Assembly (NCBI GenBank): GCA_023376005.1
Contig: CM042145.1
Coordinates: forward strand, 66,943,698 to 67,007,697
DNA length: 64,000 nucleotides
Origin: Doryteuthis pealeii
Lineage: Eukaryota; Mollusca; Cephalopoda; Myopsida; Loliginidae
Direction: 5' to 3'
Of the stretch, positions 36,210 through 48,592 are shown piece after piece (positions within the stretch are counted from its first letter, which is position 1; every line of letters starts with the position of its first letter). The translations under genes and the position numbers were made by a program. The notes below the pieces were generated by a model, which was not told the origin of the DNA, ran no database searches, and saw only the letters and a program-made list of their open reading frames with translations.

Positions 36210-37470
36210 AACATAATGTGACTGCATTAGGTATTGTTTTATAATGGATTTGGGAGGTTTGGATGAACATTGATGTAACTGGGTTTAAGTATCTTTACAA
36301 AAGGTTTAAAACTATCATTGACAATTGAAGGTAATGTCAGGAAGTATTTCAGATTCTGAAGTATCTCGATTTTAAAACTAAGGAATTGCAAGCTCGTATG
36401 ATTTTTCTTATACTAGAGGTTTTAGGTCATTACTATCCGGGATATAATTAGGCCGTCTTCCCGATATAAACCTATATGTTTAAGGTCGATTATTCCTATT
36501 AAGAGTTTCTAAAATATGTTTCCTATTGATCGCTATTTGTGTCCAATCATATGTCCCATGGGAACATCAAAATTATCTAGGCTATTCTGATTCAGGTAAA
36601 TTATGTAGTTTAAGGATAGATTTTCTACATATATTAAACTCTATTTGCTCATCAGAAATATTACATAAGGTTTTACATGGTTTAGACTGCCTTACAATAG
36701 CTCCTAGAGAAGAGGAAAATTAACATACAAATTGGATAAAGGTGCATTTGCCTTTATTCTTAAACTTTTGAACCACTTCAATGTTATCACAGAGTTTCTA
36801 AAGATCAATCTGGTTGTAAGGATGTTAGAAAACATTTATTAATTGAATTACTCAGTTTTTGATGATTAATAGTCTAGAAAATGTTGTTATCTAGGAAATT
36901 GCATAAGATCATAGCACATTTTTCCTCCCAATTGCCCATTCTATCATTATGTTTAGTTTGCTTAGCAAAAGTGTTAATATCTAGTTTAATCTGAGAAATA
37001 GAATATTCAATGATCTAATGTATAATTATTTGATGTTTTATATATAATAACTTCTAGAGTTAGAAGGCTGATCTTTAAATGTTTCTGAGACTTATCGGCC
37101 TTAACTCAATTTTTTTAGAGTCATAATAATTTTAATTCTTTTCTAATATTATTTGAAAAACAATTAAATTGTTTCTGAATTTAACAATTCAATTAAGTCT
37201 AAACCGAGTCCTCTTTCAAATGGTTCCAGGAAGTTGTTGCTGGGGAGTTTCTGGATTTTAGGTTAAGTAATTTCGTATGGTCAGTGGGTGAATCCATTAG
37301 GGTGAGAAAAATAAGCCTTTCATCTCAACTCCTAATGAATCCCATTCTTATCTGTCGAGCATAAGTGAATAATGTTAGTGAAGGATAAGGAAATTCCTGA
37401 GGGGAATCTTTCTGGGTAATTCTCATTTGAAAGGTAATCCAGTACTTTAGAATATAAATCTATGCCAACA
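36210..37470 (-). pseudogene. Penelope-like element reverse transcriptase (copy B)
   Basis: Inverted counterpart of 11,700-13,010. On the reverse strand the motif C codons again read as Tyr-Arg-Glu-Asp-Gly near 36,460-36,475. The + strand frame at 36,526-36,723 is a shadow. Confidence 0.65.
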
Positions 37471-39120
37471 TATATATTCAGTTCAATTAGTGTTTTTGTT
37501 TTGTTTTTTTTTTTTGTTGTTGTTTTTATAACTTCACTGGCGTTTGGTGATTTCCTGTTTCTTGATGTGTTTTTTTTTCACTTTTTCCCCAATTGCGTTA
37601 ATAGATCGCCAGTTCATAGCAGGTCACATCACGATTTCTATAAACTTTCATAGTCAGCGTGTGCTGACTCTGCTGTGACGTCGTAGTTCAAATATTTGAT
37701 ATTTCCATCCAACTCAATGTTCTGTTTTATCTTTTTAAACATCTTTGTCATTACAAGATGCTGGTCTATTTCTTTTTCTTTTATTTTTAATTTTTTTTAC
37801 TGTAATGCCATTTACATATGAGAATCTATTCAGTTATGATTTTACTTTCGAATGACACGAGAATATGTAAAAGTGGATACGACAATTATCGGACTCTGTT
37901 GAAAATCTCATCTCTCTGATAAAATAAACGGGATTCTTCAAGCGGAGCCGTGTCTTAGAATTGGCGGCCATGGTAAGTTGGTGCGTGGGAATGATTCTAT
38001 CAGTCATTTTTTTTTTAATATCAAACATAAATTGGTTAGTCCACGTGAGTTCAATGTATTATAATTTATGGATTATAGTACAGGCAATATTTTTTACAAT
38101 AATAAAATTACATTACTAAAATTCTTAAAAACGAAACATAATGAAGCATAACACATAAATTACATATTTGTTAAAATTGTCATATGAACAAAGAAATTGT
38201 AGATTTTTTCCTCATTTACGCCACGCATCATAAATTACACACTGCGCACACGCACATTACACAAGGAACATATTAACAGTTTAACTGTCTTGCGCAAATA
38301 AGTACACCTTAATAATTCTTAAGGTAATTTTTGTGTACCGGCGTTCCTACAGTGGAGAAACATGCACCGTTCTCACTATAAATAGTGAGACACCATGGAA
38401 AGGAGAACTGTTCCGTTAACGACAAGCAGTCTTACATGTACCATTAATTGTAAAACACTGTCTTATTTACCCCAATTCTCGACTGATTCTTTTACTGTTG
38501 GAACTAACATTCACAACAATTTTCTTTTTTAAACCAAAACACAAGATTTGTATATGTCTAAGGCAACATAAGTTTGATAAAAATGAATTTTATCAAGATG
38601 ATCTATTTTCAATCTACTGAATTAAAGCTATGTAGCAAAATAAAATGTCAACACCTACCTGACGGAAATATGGTTGAGGTGTACTTAAATTTGGACTCAA
38701 TTATCAGAGTTTGGTAACAGAATTCAATGTTATAGAGTTAGCAATAACGTCATACAAAATTCTATCAATTTTACGTTTATACTTTTTTGCATTATGAAGT
38801 ATTTGGAAATAGCTCTTAAGTAAACATATCAAATTCGTAATAGATTAATTTCATACTGCGCGTATATCACAGGTCCTGCTAGTCAGTTTTATTTAATAAA
38901 AAACGGAATGCATTTTTTTAGTTTTATTTCACTGAATTCTAAGTACGAAAAATGACCTGAAGGAAGCTCATGGTGGTTTGGGTGATTGGATGATTCAGTG
39001 CTAGTGGGGAGAAAAAAGCCGGGTGCAGGAAGTAAAAAAAGAGGAGTGTGGAATTATAAATTGCCCCAAGAAACGTAGTCACAGGATGGGTCCAATTTAT
39101 TTAACCTGGAAGGCAGAGTT

Positions 39121-39190
39121 CAGAGAAAAAGAAATAACACGTTGACCTTGTTAACCCTAATTGGTGTGATAAGTTTCGTATTTTCTTTTC
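39121..39190. other. Fold-back junction between segments B and C
   Basis: To the left, the sequence is the reverse complement of A ending at about A 9,954 (CAGAGAAAAAGAAA, ending 39,134). Immediately to the right, CACGTTGACCTTGTTAACCC is A in forward orientation from about 9,903. The only unpaired sequence is the roughly 50 bases equal to A 9,903-9,953, so arms of about 10 kb meet at a tight loop. Confidence 0.9.
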
Positions 39191-40879
39191 TCTTGCTCTT
39201 GCCCTCCAAGCGTTAAATAAAATTGGACCCATCTGTGATCTACGTTTCTTGGGCAATTTATAATTCCACACTCTCTTTTTTGTGACTTCCGCACCCCGCT
39301 TCTTTTCTCCACCACTAGCTAGCTGATCATCATCACCCCCAAACACCATGGCTTCTACGTTCAGGGTCATTTCTGTACTCTAGAATTCATTGTGAAATAA
39401 AATAAAAAAATGCATTCCGTTTTTCATTAAATTAAAACATTGACTAGCAGACTGTGGATATACCGCAGTATGATAATTAATTATCGACATTTGATAGTGT
39501 TTACTAAGAGCTATTTCCAAATACTATCAATATGCAAAAGTATAAACGTAAAATTGATAGCATTTTGTATGAGTTATTGCAAACTCTATAACATTGAAAT
39601 TCTGTAACCAAACTCTGAATAATTAGAAGTCCAAATTTAAGTACACCTCAACCATTATTTACCGTCAGTAGGTGTTGACATTTATTTTGCTTACATATGC
39701 TTTTAAGTTCAGTAGATTTTGAAAAATAGATCATCTTTAAAAATTCATTCTTTATCAATATGTTGCCTTGACATAACAAATCTTGGTGTTTTTGTGTTAA
39801 AAGAAAATTGTATGATATGTTAGTTCCACACATAAAAAGAAAGTCAAGCGAGATGGGGGGTAAATAAGACAAGTGTATTTACAATAATGGACATTGTACG
39901 ACTAGCTTGTCGTTGAACGGGAACAGTCCTCCCTTTCCACTCGTGTCTCACTATTTATAGTGAAACCGGTGCATGTTCTCACGTAGAACGGCCGCGTACA
40001 AACAAAATACCTTTAAGAATTATTAAGGATGTAACTTATTTGCGGGCAGACAGTTAAACTTAATATGTTCTTGTTGTATATGTGCGTGTCGCACGTTGTG
40101 TGAATTTTATGATTGCGTGGCGTAATGAGAAAAATCTACAATATTCTTTGTTTCATGACATATTTACAAATATGTAATTTTATGTGTTATGCTTCATTAT
40201 GTTTTCGTTTTTTAGAATTTCAGTTAATTTAATTTTATTCATTGTAAAAACATATTGCTCTGTATATAATTCATAATTATAATACATTGAATCTCAACGT
40301 GGACTATACCATTTAAATGTTTTGATATTAAAAAAAAATGATCCTGATAGAATCATTCCCACCACGCAACTTACGGCCGCACATTCTAACACGGCTCCAG
40401 CTTGGAAGAATCCCCGTTTTATTTATCAGAGAGATAGATTTCATAGCGATAAATTGTCGATATCACTTTACATATTTCTCCGTGTCATTTCGGAAAGTAA
40501 AATCATACTGATGATTCTCATATGTAAAATGGCATACAGTAAAAAAAATTAAAAAAATAAAGAAAAAGAAAATGACCACATATTGTAATGACAAAGATGA
40601 GTTAAAGATAAAACAGACATTGGACGTTGGATGAAATATCAAATTTTGAAACTACGATGTCACAGCAGATTCAGCACACGCTGACGGTGAAGTTTATGAA
40701 ACGTGATGTGACCCTGCCTATGAACTGGCGCATCATTAAAACGCAAATTTGGGGAAAAAGGAAGAAAAAACCCATCAAGAAACAGAAAAATCACCAAAAT
40801 CGACACGGGAAGTTATGTAAAAACAAACAAACAAAAAAAAAAAAAACAAACAAAAACACTAATGACTGAATATATTATG
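39190..40879. other. Non-coding left part of segment C
   Basis: Counterpart of 9,954-11,699. The frames at 40,322-40,869 are lysine-rich and lie over A-rich sequence. I do not consider them genes. Confidence 0.45.
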
Positions 40880-42190
40880 TGCATAGATTTAATTCTAAAG
40901 TACTGGATACTTCCAATGAGAAATTTACGCCAGAAGATTCCCTCAGGAATATTCCTTATCCTTCACTACATTCATTCACCTCTATCTCTGACAAGATAAA
41001 TCTGGATTTCATTAGGAAGATTGAGATAAGGTTTTTACCTCAACCCTATGGATCACCACTGACCATAGAATTACTTTAACTAAAATCTCGAAGACTCCAC
41101 CCAGCAACAACTTCTTGAACCATTTGAAGAGGACCTCTTAAAGACTTATGATAGAATTGTTAAATTCAGGAAAACAATTTAATTGTTTTCAAATAATATT
41201 AGAAAAGACTATTAAATATTAATGACTCTAAAAAAATTGCAGTTAAGTCCGATAAGCCAGAACATTTTCAAGATCAGCCCTTCTAACTCTAAGAAGTTAT
41301 TATATATAAAACTACAAATAATTATTAAAATTAGATCCATGAAATTCTATTTCTCAGATAAACTAGAATTAACACTTTGCTAGCAAATAAACATCAATGA
41401 TAGAATGCCAAATTGGAAAAAGTTGCCATATCTTATGCAATTTCCTAGATAAACAACAGTTCTAGATAATAATCCTATCAAAAAACTGAGCTAAGAATTT
41501 AATTAATGAAATGAAATTGTTTCTAACATCCTTAACAAACCTAGATATGAATCTTAGAAAAGCTCTGTTGATACCATTGATGGTTCAAAAGTATTAAGAA
41601 TAAAGGCAAATGCACCTTTATCCAATTTGAATTGTTGAATTTTACCCCTTATCTCTAAGGAGCTATTGTTAAGCAGTTCTAAACCATGCTAAAAACCTTC
41701 TGTAATATTTCTGAATGAGCCAAATAGAGTTAATATTATGTAGAAAATCTATCCTTAAACTACATAATTTACCTAATTAAGAAATACGCCTAGATAATTT
41801 TGATGTTCCCATGGGAGCATATGATTGGACACAAATAGCGAATCTAATAGGAAACTATATTTTAGAAACTCTTAATAGGATAATCGACCTTAAACATATA
41901 GGTTTATATCGCGGAAGACCGCCTAATTTATATCCCGGATAGTAATGACCTAAAACCTCTAGTATAAAGAAAAAAATTCATACGAGCTTGCAATTAACTT
42001 AGTTTTAAAATCGAGATATTTCAGAATCTGAAAATAGTTAACTTCCTTGACATTACCTTCAATTTGTCCAATGATAGTTTTAAACCTTTAAGTAAAGATA
42101 ACTTAAACCCCAGTTACATCAATGTTCATTCCAACCAATCCCAAATCCATTATAAACAAATTCCCTAATGCAGTCAACATTATGTTTATC
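40880..42190 (+). pseudogene. Penelope-like element reverse transcriptase (copy C)
   Basis: Counterpart of 11,700-13,010. The N-terminal part is cleaner here: KFTPEDSLRN through DKINLDFIRKIEIRFLPQPY is one open frame (40,879-41,079). RT motif A is broken by a missing base (CAATTTGAATTGTTG near 41,624) and motif C by extra bases (ATCGCGGAAGACCGCC near 41,909) that A and B lack. Combining the copies shows a decayed but recognisable Penelope RT, truncated before any endonuclease domain. Confidence 0.7.
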
Positions 42191-42586
42191 AATGGTAATA
42201 ATATAAATTATAATAACTAGAAGAAGTAGAATAATATTTACTGTATTAATTGATTAATGCTAAATATTTGGTGTTTGTAACTTATTGTAATGTTTAGTAA
42301 TATAATAAGGAATCTAATATTTCTATTATTTTTGTTTGTGCTGTGATTCTGGTTATATTGCTATTGATTTATATGGTTATTTTTGGATGTGGAATGGGGA
42401 AGAAAACTGATGGTAGGATTTTGGTTTATATTAAAAGTTTTCTCCTTTCAATTATGAATGATTTTTTTTATTTATATATTCACGGATTTATTTGCTTTTA
42501 TTAGGGTAATTAGTAATAAGTTCCTTAAATATAATTATATAGTACTTAATACTGGTGTGAATTTACAATATGTCTCTTTCTTATAC

Positions 42587-42629
42587 GGTTCAAATAATTT
42601 CGCTTTAATTAAGCTAAATTATTTGAACC
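42587..42629. repeat. Perfect 14-bp palindrome arms with 15-base loop
   Basis: GGTTCAAATAATTT at 42,587-42,600 is exactly complementary to AAATTATTTGAACC at 42,616-42,629. The loop CGCTTTAATTAAGCT is itself partly self-complementary. Also present, with errors, in A (about 13,397-13,440) and B (about 35,796-35,838). Role unknown. Confidence 0.7.
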
Positions 42630-43056
42630 GCTAAATTACTAATTTATTAAGCTAAAATTATTTGCAATAAAACTAATTAATACCTAATAACTATAATAGT
42701 GTTAAATAGTATTGATATAATTAGAAATAATTATTAATATGATGAAACTGTTTTTTTAAAGAGTATAATTTATTAAAAACTACCGATAATATTACTTTAA
42801 TCTCTAGAATATCTATTACTTCTGACTATATCTAAAATTAGTGATGAAATGAATAATATTAATACCATCGATATTAGCCATTTTCCTGACTCATATATGT
42901 ATTATTGAGAGACTAAATGGATATTAACTCGTTACAAAATTAAATAAGAAATCTGATTTTGATTTAATGGATACTTTTAGAGCGAATAAAAATTGTAACA
43001 ATTATGATACTTCGATAATCTATTGATATATTGATTATTGGCAATGATTGAATGAT

Positions 43057-43060
43057 ATGA
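43057..43060. other. Empty target site of the solo LTR
   Basis: C reads GAATGATATGATGATATG with no insert. The single ATGA corresponds to the duplicated ATGA flanking the LTR in A. Confidence 0.65.
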
Positions 43061-43445
43061 TGATATGATTAATGATTAATATTGTAGTATGCACTACGTT
43101 ATTAACAATAAAATACTTTTAAATTGTTTGTAATTGGTATAAAAAATCATTAATGAAAATAAATTGTTGAAGTGGATGGAGACTATAGACTTAAATGGTT
43201 ATATGATGTAATATCATAGTAACATTATAAACTTAATATGAATACTGCAATAATCATTATCAATGATAATGATATAATTATAATTATAATAATTGATAAG
43301 AAGAATTTTATTTACTGTAATAATTGATAATGATAATATTGATGTTGTAATAATTGTACTGTTTGTAATATAATAAAAAATCTAATATTTCTATAATTTT
43401 GTTTGTGCTGTGATTATTGTTTAATTAATTATATTATATTGTAAT

Positions 43446-43692
43446 GGACCGGGTTAGCTCAGTCGGTAGAGCGTTGGGCTAGAAACCACACGTTCCTAGT
43501 TCGATACCGGTCCTCGCCAACTCAGCGTATGAGTAGCACAGGGATCTGTGCGGTAAAGTAAGGAGCTGATGGTAGGTGTGGCGCTTCACCTCAGACGCCA
43601 AAAACAATCTCCTTGGTCTAGCGCTAGTGAAAAGGGGATAGACCCCCTCACCGACTGGCTGACACCGACTTTAGGCCGCCCCGACGACTTTT
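43446..43692 (+). mobile_element. tRNA-derived SINE (copy C)
   Basis: Counterpart of 14,735-14,985 with box A TAGCTCAGTCGG and box B GTTCGATACC intact. Followed by an AT array (43,727-43,773) that is shorter and interrupted in A and B. The frame at 43,569-43,781 runs through the SINE and the array and is not a gene. Confidence 0.85.
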
Positions 43693-43720
43693 TTATATTG
43701 TATTTATATTATATACGTAT

Positions 43721-43726
<6 letters not shown>

Positions 43727-43773
<47 letters not shown>
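43727..43773. repeat. (AT)n microsatellite
   Basis: Uninterrupted TA repeat. Counterparts near 15,020-15,055 (A) and 34,263-34,310 (B) are interrupted. Confidence 0.9.
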
Positions 43774-43776
<3 letters not shown>

Positions 43777-44399
43777 TATAGTAATAATAATATTATTTTA
43801 CTATTTAATCTTTTATAATTTTATAATTTTATATTATCATTTTTTAATTATTTTATAATTTTTTAATAATTTTTTATTTTATAATTTTTATATATGTTAC
43901 ATTCTTATTGCTTTATTTTGTTTGTTTATCTTATTCAAAAATTCTACTTAGACTAAGTTGAAGTTAATAACACCCCTTCTTAATCATTTTAAAACTTTTT
44001 TTATGAATATAGTCTAAAAAATTTTTAATTCTATTTCTACATATTAAAATCATAGATATACATTTTTTGAATATGTCTGTTTAAACAGGAAATTAAAGAT
44101 ACCTTGTAAATAAATACAATTGCATGTTATTTAGTGTGTAGATATGATCAACAGTATTAATAATGTAAAATCATTTTCCTTAATAATGGAGGTTTGAATA
44201 AAAATAAAACCATGGAGAATGGGACGTAAATAACTAAGGGAATTGTGAATAGAGTAGTAAGAAAGTTTTGGCTAGAGACAGACAAACACGCAATCTCTTA
44301 ACCCAATTTGAACCCTTTCCATATTTGTGTGAGAAACTTCCGGTTAAATTATCTTTAATTGCTTTTATATATATATATATTTGCGTCTGTTGTGAAGGC

Positions 44400-44830
44400 A
44401 TCTGACTAATGAGTTTATTATTTTCATTAGTGATTCATTCCAAGTTAGATGTGGTCAACCAGTGGTGGATGTATTTGTTTATATACGTGTTAGTGACACC
44501 CACATTTTATTACCAGGCTTGGTAAATAAGTTCCATATCAAGTTCAACAGTATCAGATTTTTTATTTTTTCCATTTATATTCCTCCATTCAATTAATAAC
44601 ATTATGTTGATGTATTTTTCAATTCTTCCTACGATGGTAAATGTTGAAAATCTGTTGAAATCGTGACCGTTTGAGCGGAACTGTTGTTCTACCGTTATTT
44701 GTTTACTGGGATTCATAGATTTGATTCTATATCTATAGTGTTGTCTAAGATAAAATAGCTATTCTGACTTTCCAACACATTGCTGTGTACAGTCCAGTAA
44801 ATAAATTACATTTTGATTAGTGGTACATTT
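44400..44830 (-). pseudogene. GIY-YIG-like endonuclease fragment, Penelope-type (copy C)
   Basis: Reverse strand: KCTTNQNVIYLLDC, then CVGK after a short spacer, then an in-frame TAG, then FYLRQHYRYRIKSMNPSK and a frame continuing through HDFNRF and FTIVGRIEKY to MELIYQAW at about 44,510. The NVIYLLDC...CVGK arrangement followed by a His-rich, basic stretch resembles the Cys-containing GIY-YIG endonucleases of Penelope-like elements, where the two motif strands read roughly I-Y-L-x-x-C and Y-V-G-x-T. I infer an endonuclease remnant. It lies on the opposite strand from the Penelope RT and points toward it, so either the element was broken by inversion or two elements are present. An alternative is an unrelated small zinc-binding nuclease. 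Confidence 0.5.
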
Positions 44831-45247
44831 TAAAAGTCTTTTTTAGTTGTAATGCTAGTGAAAGAGTCGGCTAATTTTATGTCCTTGCAACATAGGTTGT
44901 TCTTAATACTAAATGGTTGGTAAAGTATTGTAGATTTAAGTTTTTCGCTTGGGATAGATTACTTTATTATTTAGTTTATTGTTGCTTCCTGTCTCTCAAG
45001 GTTATTTGATAAACGATAGGTCAATTTGCTGATTGTTGAAAAATATCTTTTAGTTTTGGTTTACATTTAAATGTCCCAAATGATTCTTGATTATTTGATA
45101 TAGTGGTAGGAGAGTATTGTTAAATGCTGTTACGAGGGGGGGGGTGCGATGTTGCTTCTCTTTTTGGTTTAAGTTTTTGAGTATCCTACCTTCACTATCC
45201 TGATTTTAGCTATCTGAGTTTCAATTAACGTATTTGGTATATACCAG

Positions 45248-45655
45248 TGCTGAGAATATAACGTAGTGAGTCTTTGTTCCTATATATGGGCTCGTTTCGT
45301 CGTGTAGGAAAATGACCCTTAAATTAAGATCCGTGGTAAGCTGTGCTGATTAAAAACAAACTCAACCGAAACTCTTGTCAACAATATTTATTATGGCCGT
45401 GACAATTTATGTAGTCGTTAACGCAAAGAGAGATAGAAAGAACTTTATAATAACAGAATTGGCATAGTTCGCTTTAGTAAACTTATGACTGTCTCGCATG
45501 TCAACTAAGTGACAAAGTTGGGGAGAGGAAAGAAAGAAAGCAAGAAAGGCCGGCTGCTTTTCTCGAATAGGCTAACGGGTCTACGTCGCGCTTGCATCTC
45601 CAGATCATTGCTCCCTTCACTCACTGTTCGACTATTCGCCCCTTATTTTATAATT
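45248..45655 (-). repeat. Long direct repeat L1 (LTR-like), copy C
   Basis: Aligns in direct orientation with 49,628-49,945. Shared words include TATATATGGGCTCGTTTC, GTCAACTAAGTG, AGTTGGGGAGA, GAAAGAAAGCAAGAAAGG and ACGTCG. L1 has about 90 bases that L2 lacks (around 45,320-45,415). Read on the reverse strand, both carry a TATA-like CCCATATATA about 40 bases before ACTACGTTA, as expected of an LTR promoter. The two repeats are clearly diverged from each other. Confidence 0.55.
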
Positions 45656-47841
45656 ACCCTCTATTAGCTAATTATTTTCTTACGTCATTATCTTAATTCC
45701 ATTGTATATAATTATATTATATTATATAATTACATTGGAATTTTAACCAAACAATCCTTTCCAATGTTTTTAATTCTCCCGAAAATATCTAAACAAACAA
45801 TTCACCAAATGCATACCTGCTAGATTCTTTCTTTCAAAATATTTTTTCCAAAATATTTCTTTCTTTCATTTTCATCCATAATTTACTTTTACTAAAGCTG
45901 ATTCTTTTACTACCCAAAATCCCTAATTATGTAACATGCCTCACCTGCCTTTACAAAATTCATGGCCACACTTAAATAAGTTTGGATATGAATTTTAACT
46001 AATTACGTAACTACCTTTTTTTCCCTTTTGCATCCTCTCCTTTCATCTCTCTCTGCTTTCACAATACATGAAAATAAAATACAAAATTAATCAAACAAAA
46101 TTCATACATCAACATCTGTGTCCCTCATTTAAATTGCTTCTCGTTTTCTTTTCCAGTTCAGTAATGTTCGTTCTCTTTTTTTTCTTTACTTTTTCAACGT
46201 TTAAACCCAAAATAAAAAGTTTATAAAATTAATTTCTCTTCGCTCTCTTTATTTTCTTTTCATTTACCTTATTTGTTTCAATGTTTTCTTCATCCAGTTA
46301 ATTTTCATTCTTTTTTCATTTTTTTCTTTGTTTTATTTTTCTTAATTTTCTTTTGGTAAAATATTATTTCTTCCTTCCTTTTTCAATGTCCTGCTTGTTA
46401 ATTATTAATTTTTTTCTCTTTTCGGTGTTCATTCCACTTTTTTATGCAAATTATTTCTTCACTCTTTTTCTTTTTCTTCTCAACCTTCGTGCTGTTATAT
46501 TTTTTCAAAACATCTTTAATTCTAGTTAACACTCAACACGACCTCTTAGAATCTAAGTTTGGCTCGTATGCAGAATAAGGATCTTTTCAATTAAAAACTG
46601 TCTCTTTTTATTTCCGAGGAGAAAAATCGAATTATTGACCAGTTACAAATCCTCAAGCCTCCTGTATTTGCCTACCATTCAGCAAGATATATGGAGCTCA
46701 CCCTGTGCTGGATCTAACTTAACTTTTGAATCTAATTCTAATTTGTTAGAGGCATTATCCGTACCCTCAATTCAAAATTTAATTTCAGTAAATTAAACAC
46801 CGGTCCTTCATCTTCTTTTTCATTTTAACTTTAACAACTTTCTCCTCCATTGAACCTTAATTTTCTTCATCCTTCTCCTCAACTATTGTACAGCAACGTG
46901 AACCACCGCTCATCTCTATCGCCGAGACTTCTGCTATTTTATCTCTATCATATATGGTTTCTTCAGACTCCCCTTTGCCTCACTTCACAGATCGCTTTTC
47001 CCTCATCGATCTGTTGACGTTCCTAACTAGAAAATCTGACATATTTCCATCGCCACCGCCACCGATACCTCTTCCTCGAGCAGTATATTCTCTCCGTATC
47101 GCATCATAATCTGAATCTAAATGAACTGGAAAAGTTGCCCTACATATCGGACTGTCAACTTCGGAAATATTCGACTCTCTTTTTTTTAGCTGCACGATGT
47201 CAATTCCTGTACATTTTCTATCGTATACGATAGTCGGTCTTTAGTTTTGTTGCTTTATGGGGACAAATCGTTTAGAGGAACCGCCTTGCTAAGTCTAGCT
47301 ATTGAGCAGCCCCGTTTGATTTTCACTGTATGATCAGTCGCATTTATCATAACAATGGGGATTTTTCGTGAAACATTCGCTCTAATGACTGCATCAGAAA
47401 CAGATACATCAATTCTCTTTAAAAATCCCGTACCTATTTTCCTTCTTGGTATTAATTTCCAAATCTTTTATTTATACTTGTCTTCCCTTCGCATGTGTTG
47501 GGACTATCTTCCCATTGGCCTGGAGGAGTTATCTTTCCGCTGGGTTGTCGCTGGTTCTCATCAGGGGCTAGAGTATTTAAGCGGCTATTTCAAACGCTTC
47601 TTCCTCTTTTCTCCTTCTTCTTGGCTAAACCACATGGGTTAGACTTATGTGACCCCTTCTCGTGGGGACTTCGGCCCCCAACTCTGGCCCCTCATCACTA
47701 GTAAGTGATTTTATATGTTTACGTACTTTAATGTTCATGTATCATGTTATTATTTTCTGTATCTTGTCATATTCCTGTGCTGTTATAAATATAAAATGTT
47801 TTGTCTCACAAACGTGTCGGAGTTTGTTATGTTTCAACTAG
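45656..47841. other. Pyrimidine-rich region and unassigned reverse-strand frame
   Basis: 46,010-46,520 is T-rich on the + strand. On the reverse strand, 46,980-47,195 is an open frame with SNISEVDSPICRATF and ARGRGIGGGGDGNMSDFLV, and a lysine/glutamate-rich stretch follows toward 46,700. It lies between Gag and L1, so it may be the remainder of the retroelement polyprotein, but I see no protease, integrase or RNase H motif. The + strand frame at 47,355-47,642 is probably a shadow. Confidence 0.4.
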
Positions 47842-48592
47842 TTATGACTTTGTTATAACCTTGAATCTTACACATGTAAATGTATGCTGAGTTTTTAGGA
47901 TAATTGTCTTCTGCGATCTAACTAACGTGTTGATATGTTTCATTCCTTTCATTTCATGTTGGTATATTTTTGGTTCATTTGTCGAGTTCGGTGCAAACGG
48001 GCCTAGGCCGTTTCCCGATCTCCTAAAGGAAATACCTAAGTGCCCCCTTTTATCACAATTCCAACATTGTATTTGGTGGTCCCACTCGCGTCGGCCTACC
48101 TGGTTTCTAATCTCTCTGGGCATAGTGAGCACGCCTCCTCTCGGGACTGTTCTATTGTACGCTTTTCTCCGAGAATGACAAACTTCCATGGGCTTGTGTA
48201 TAACATCTTTAGTGTGAGGATCTATATTAGCCCTCGTTCTCGGTCTACTCACCCATCGTTCAAGGTGGTATTCCTCATCTCTGGTCCCAAATTCTCTTCT
48301 AAATATTGCCAATTTAATTTCTGGGCCCCAAATTCCTTCCATGATTAAATCCCTAACCCATGCTCCCACAATGTCCTAATAGGCTCGATTCGCTAATGTA
48401 ACCACACTTTTCATGTAAGTTTCTGCTTCCTCATATCTTCCCTGTGTTACCCTAGCTAATTCAAAGAAGTATGCATGTGGATTTTTATTTACTTCGAAGT
48501 ACTTATCTAATTCTGATTTTAGATTTTCTCACGTTAATTGGAGGTTTCTATTAATAAGTGTTTGGACAGACTTACTCACAGACTCCCTTGTT
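47842..48592 (-). pseudogene. Gag-like protein with degenerate zinc knuckle (copy C)
   Basis: On the reverse strand a capsid-like stretch (KSELDKYFEVNKNPHAYFF, then ARVTQGRYEEAETYMKSVV) leads, after an interruption near 48,378, into an open frame from Met 48,369 to a stop at 47,842. The interruption is a TAG in C, but A and B read differently there, so it is probably a base error. The frame contains one zinc knuckle at 48,025-48,066: CWNCDKRGHLGISF, a C-x2-C-x4-H-x4 spacing with Phe where the last Cys belongs. All three copies encode Phe, so the change is real. Capsid-like sequence followed by a knuckle identifies a nucleic-acid-binding Gag of an LTR-type retroelement. It lies between direct repeats L2 (upstream) and L1 (downstream). 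Confidence 0.6.

Larger units (their letters stand above)
29001..39134 (-). repeat. Segment B: inverted copy of A 9,954-20,575
   Basis: Reverse complement of A over about 10 kb, ending at a fold-back with segment C at about 39,134. Indels relative to A and C are scattered throughout. It includes the solo LTR found in A but not in C. Confidence 0.9.
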
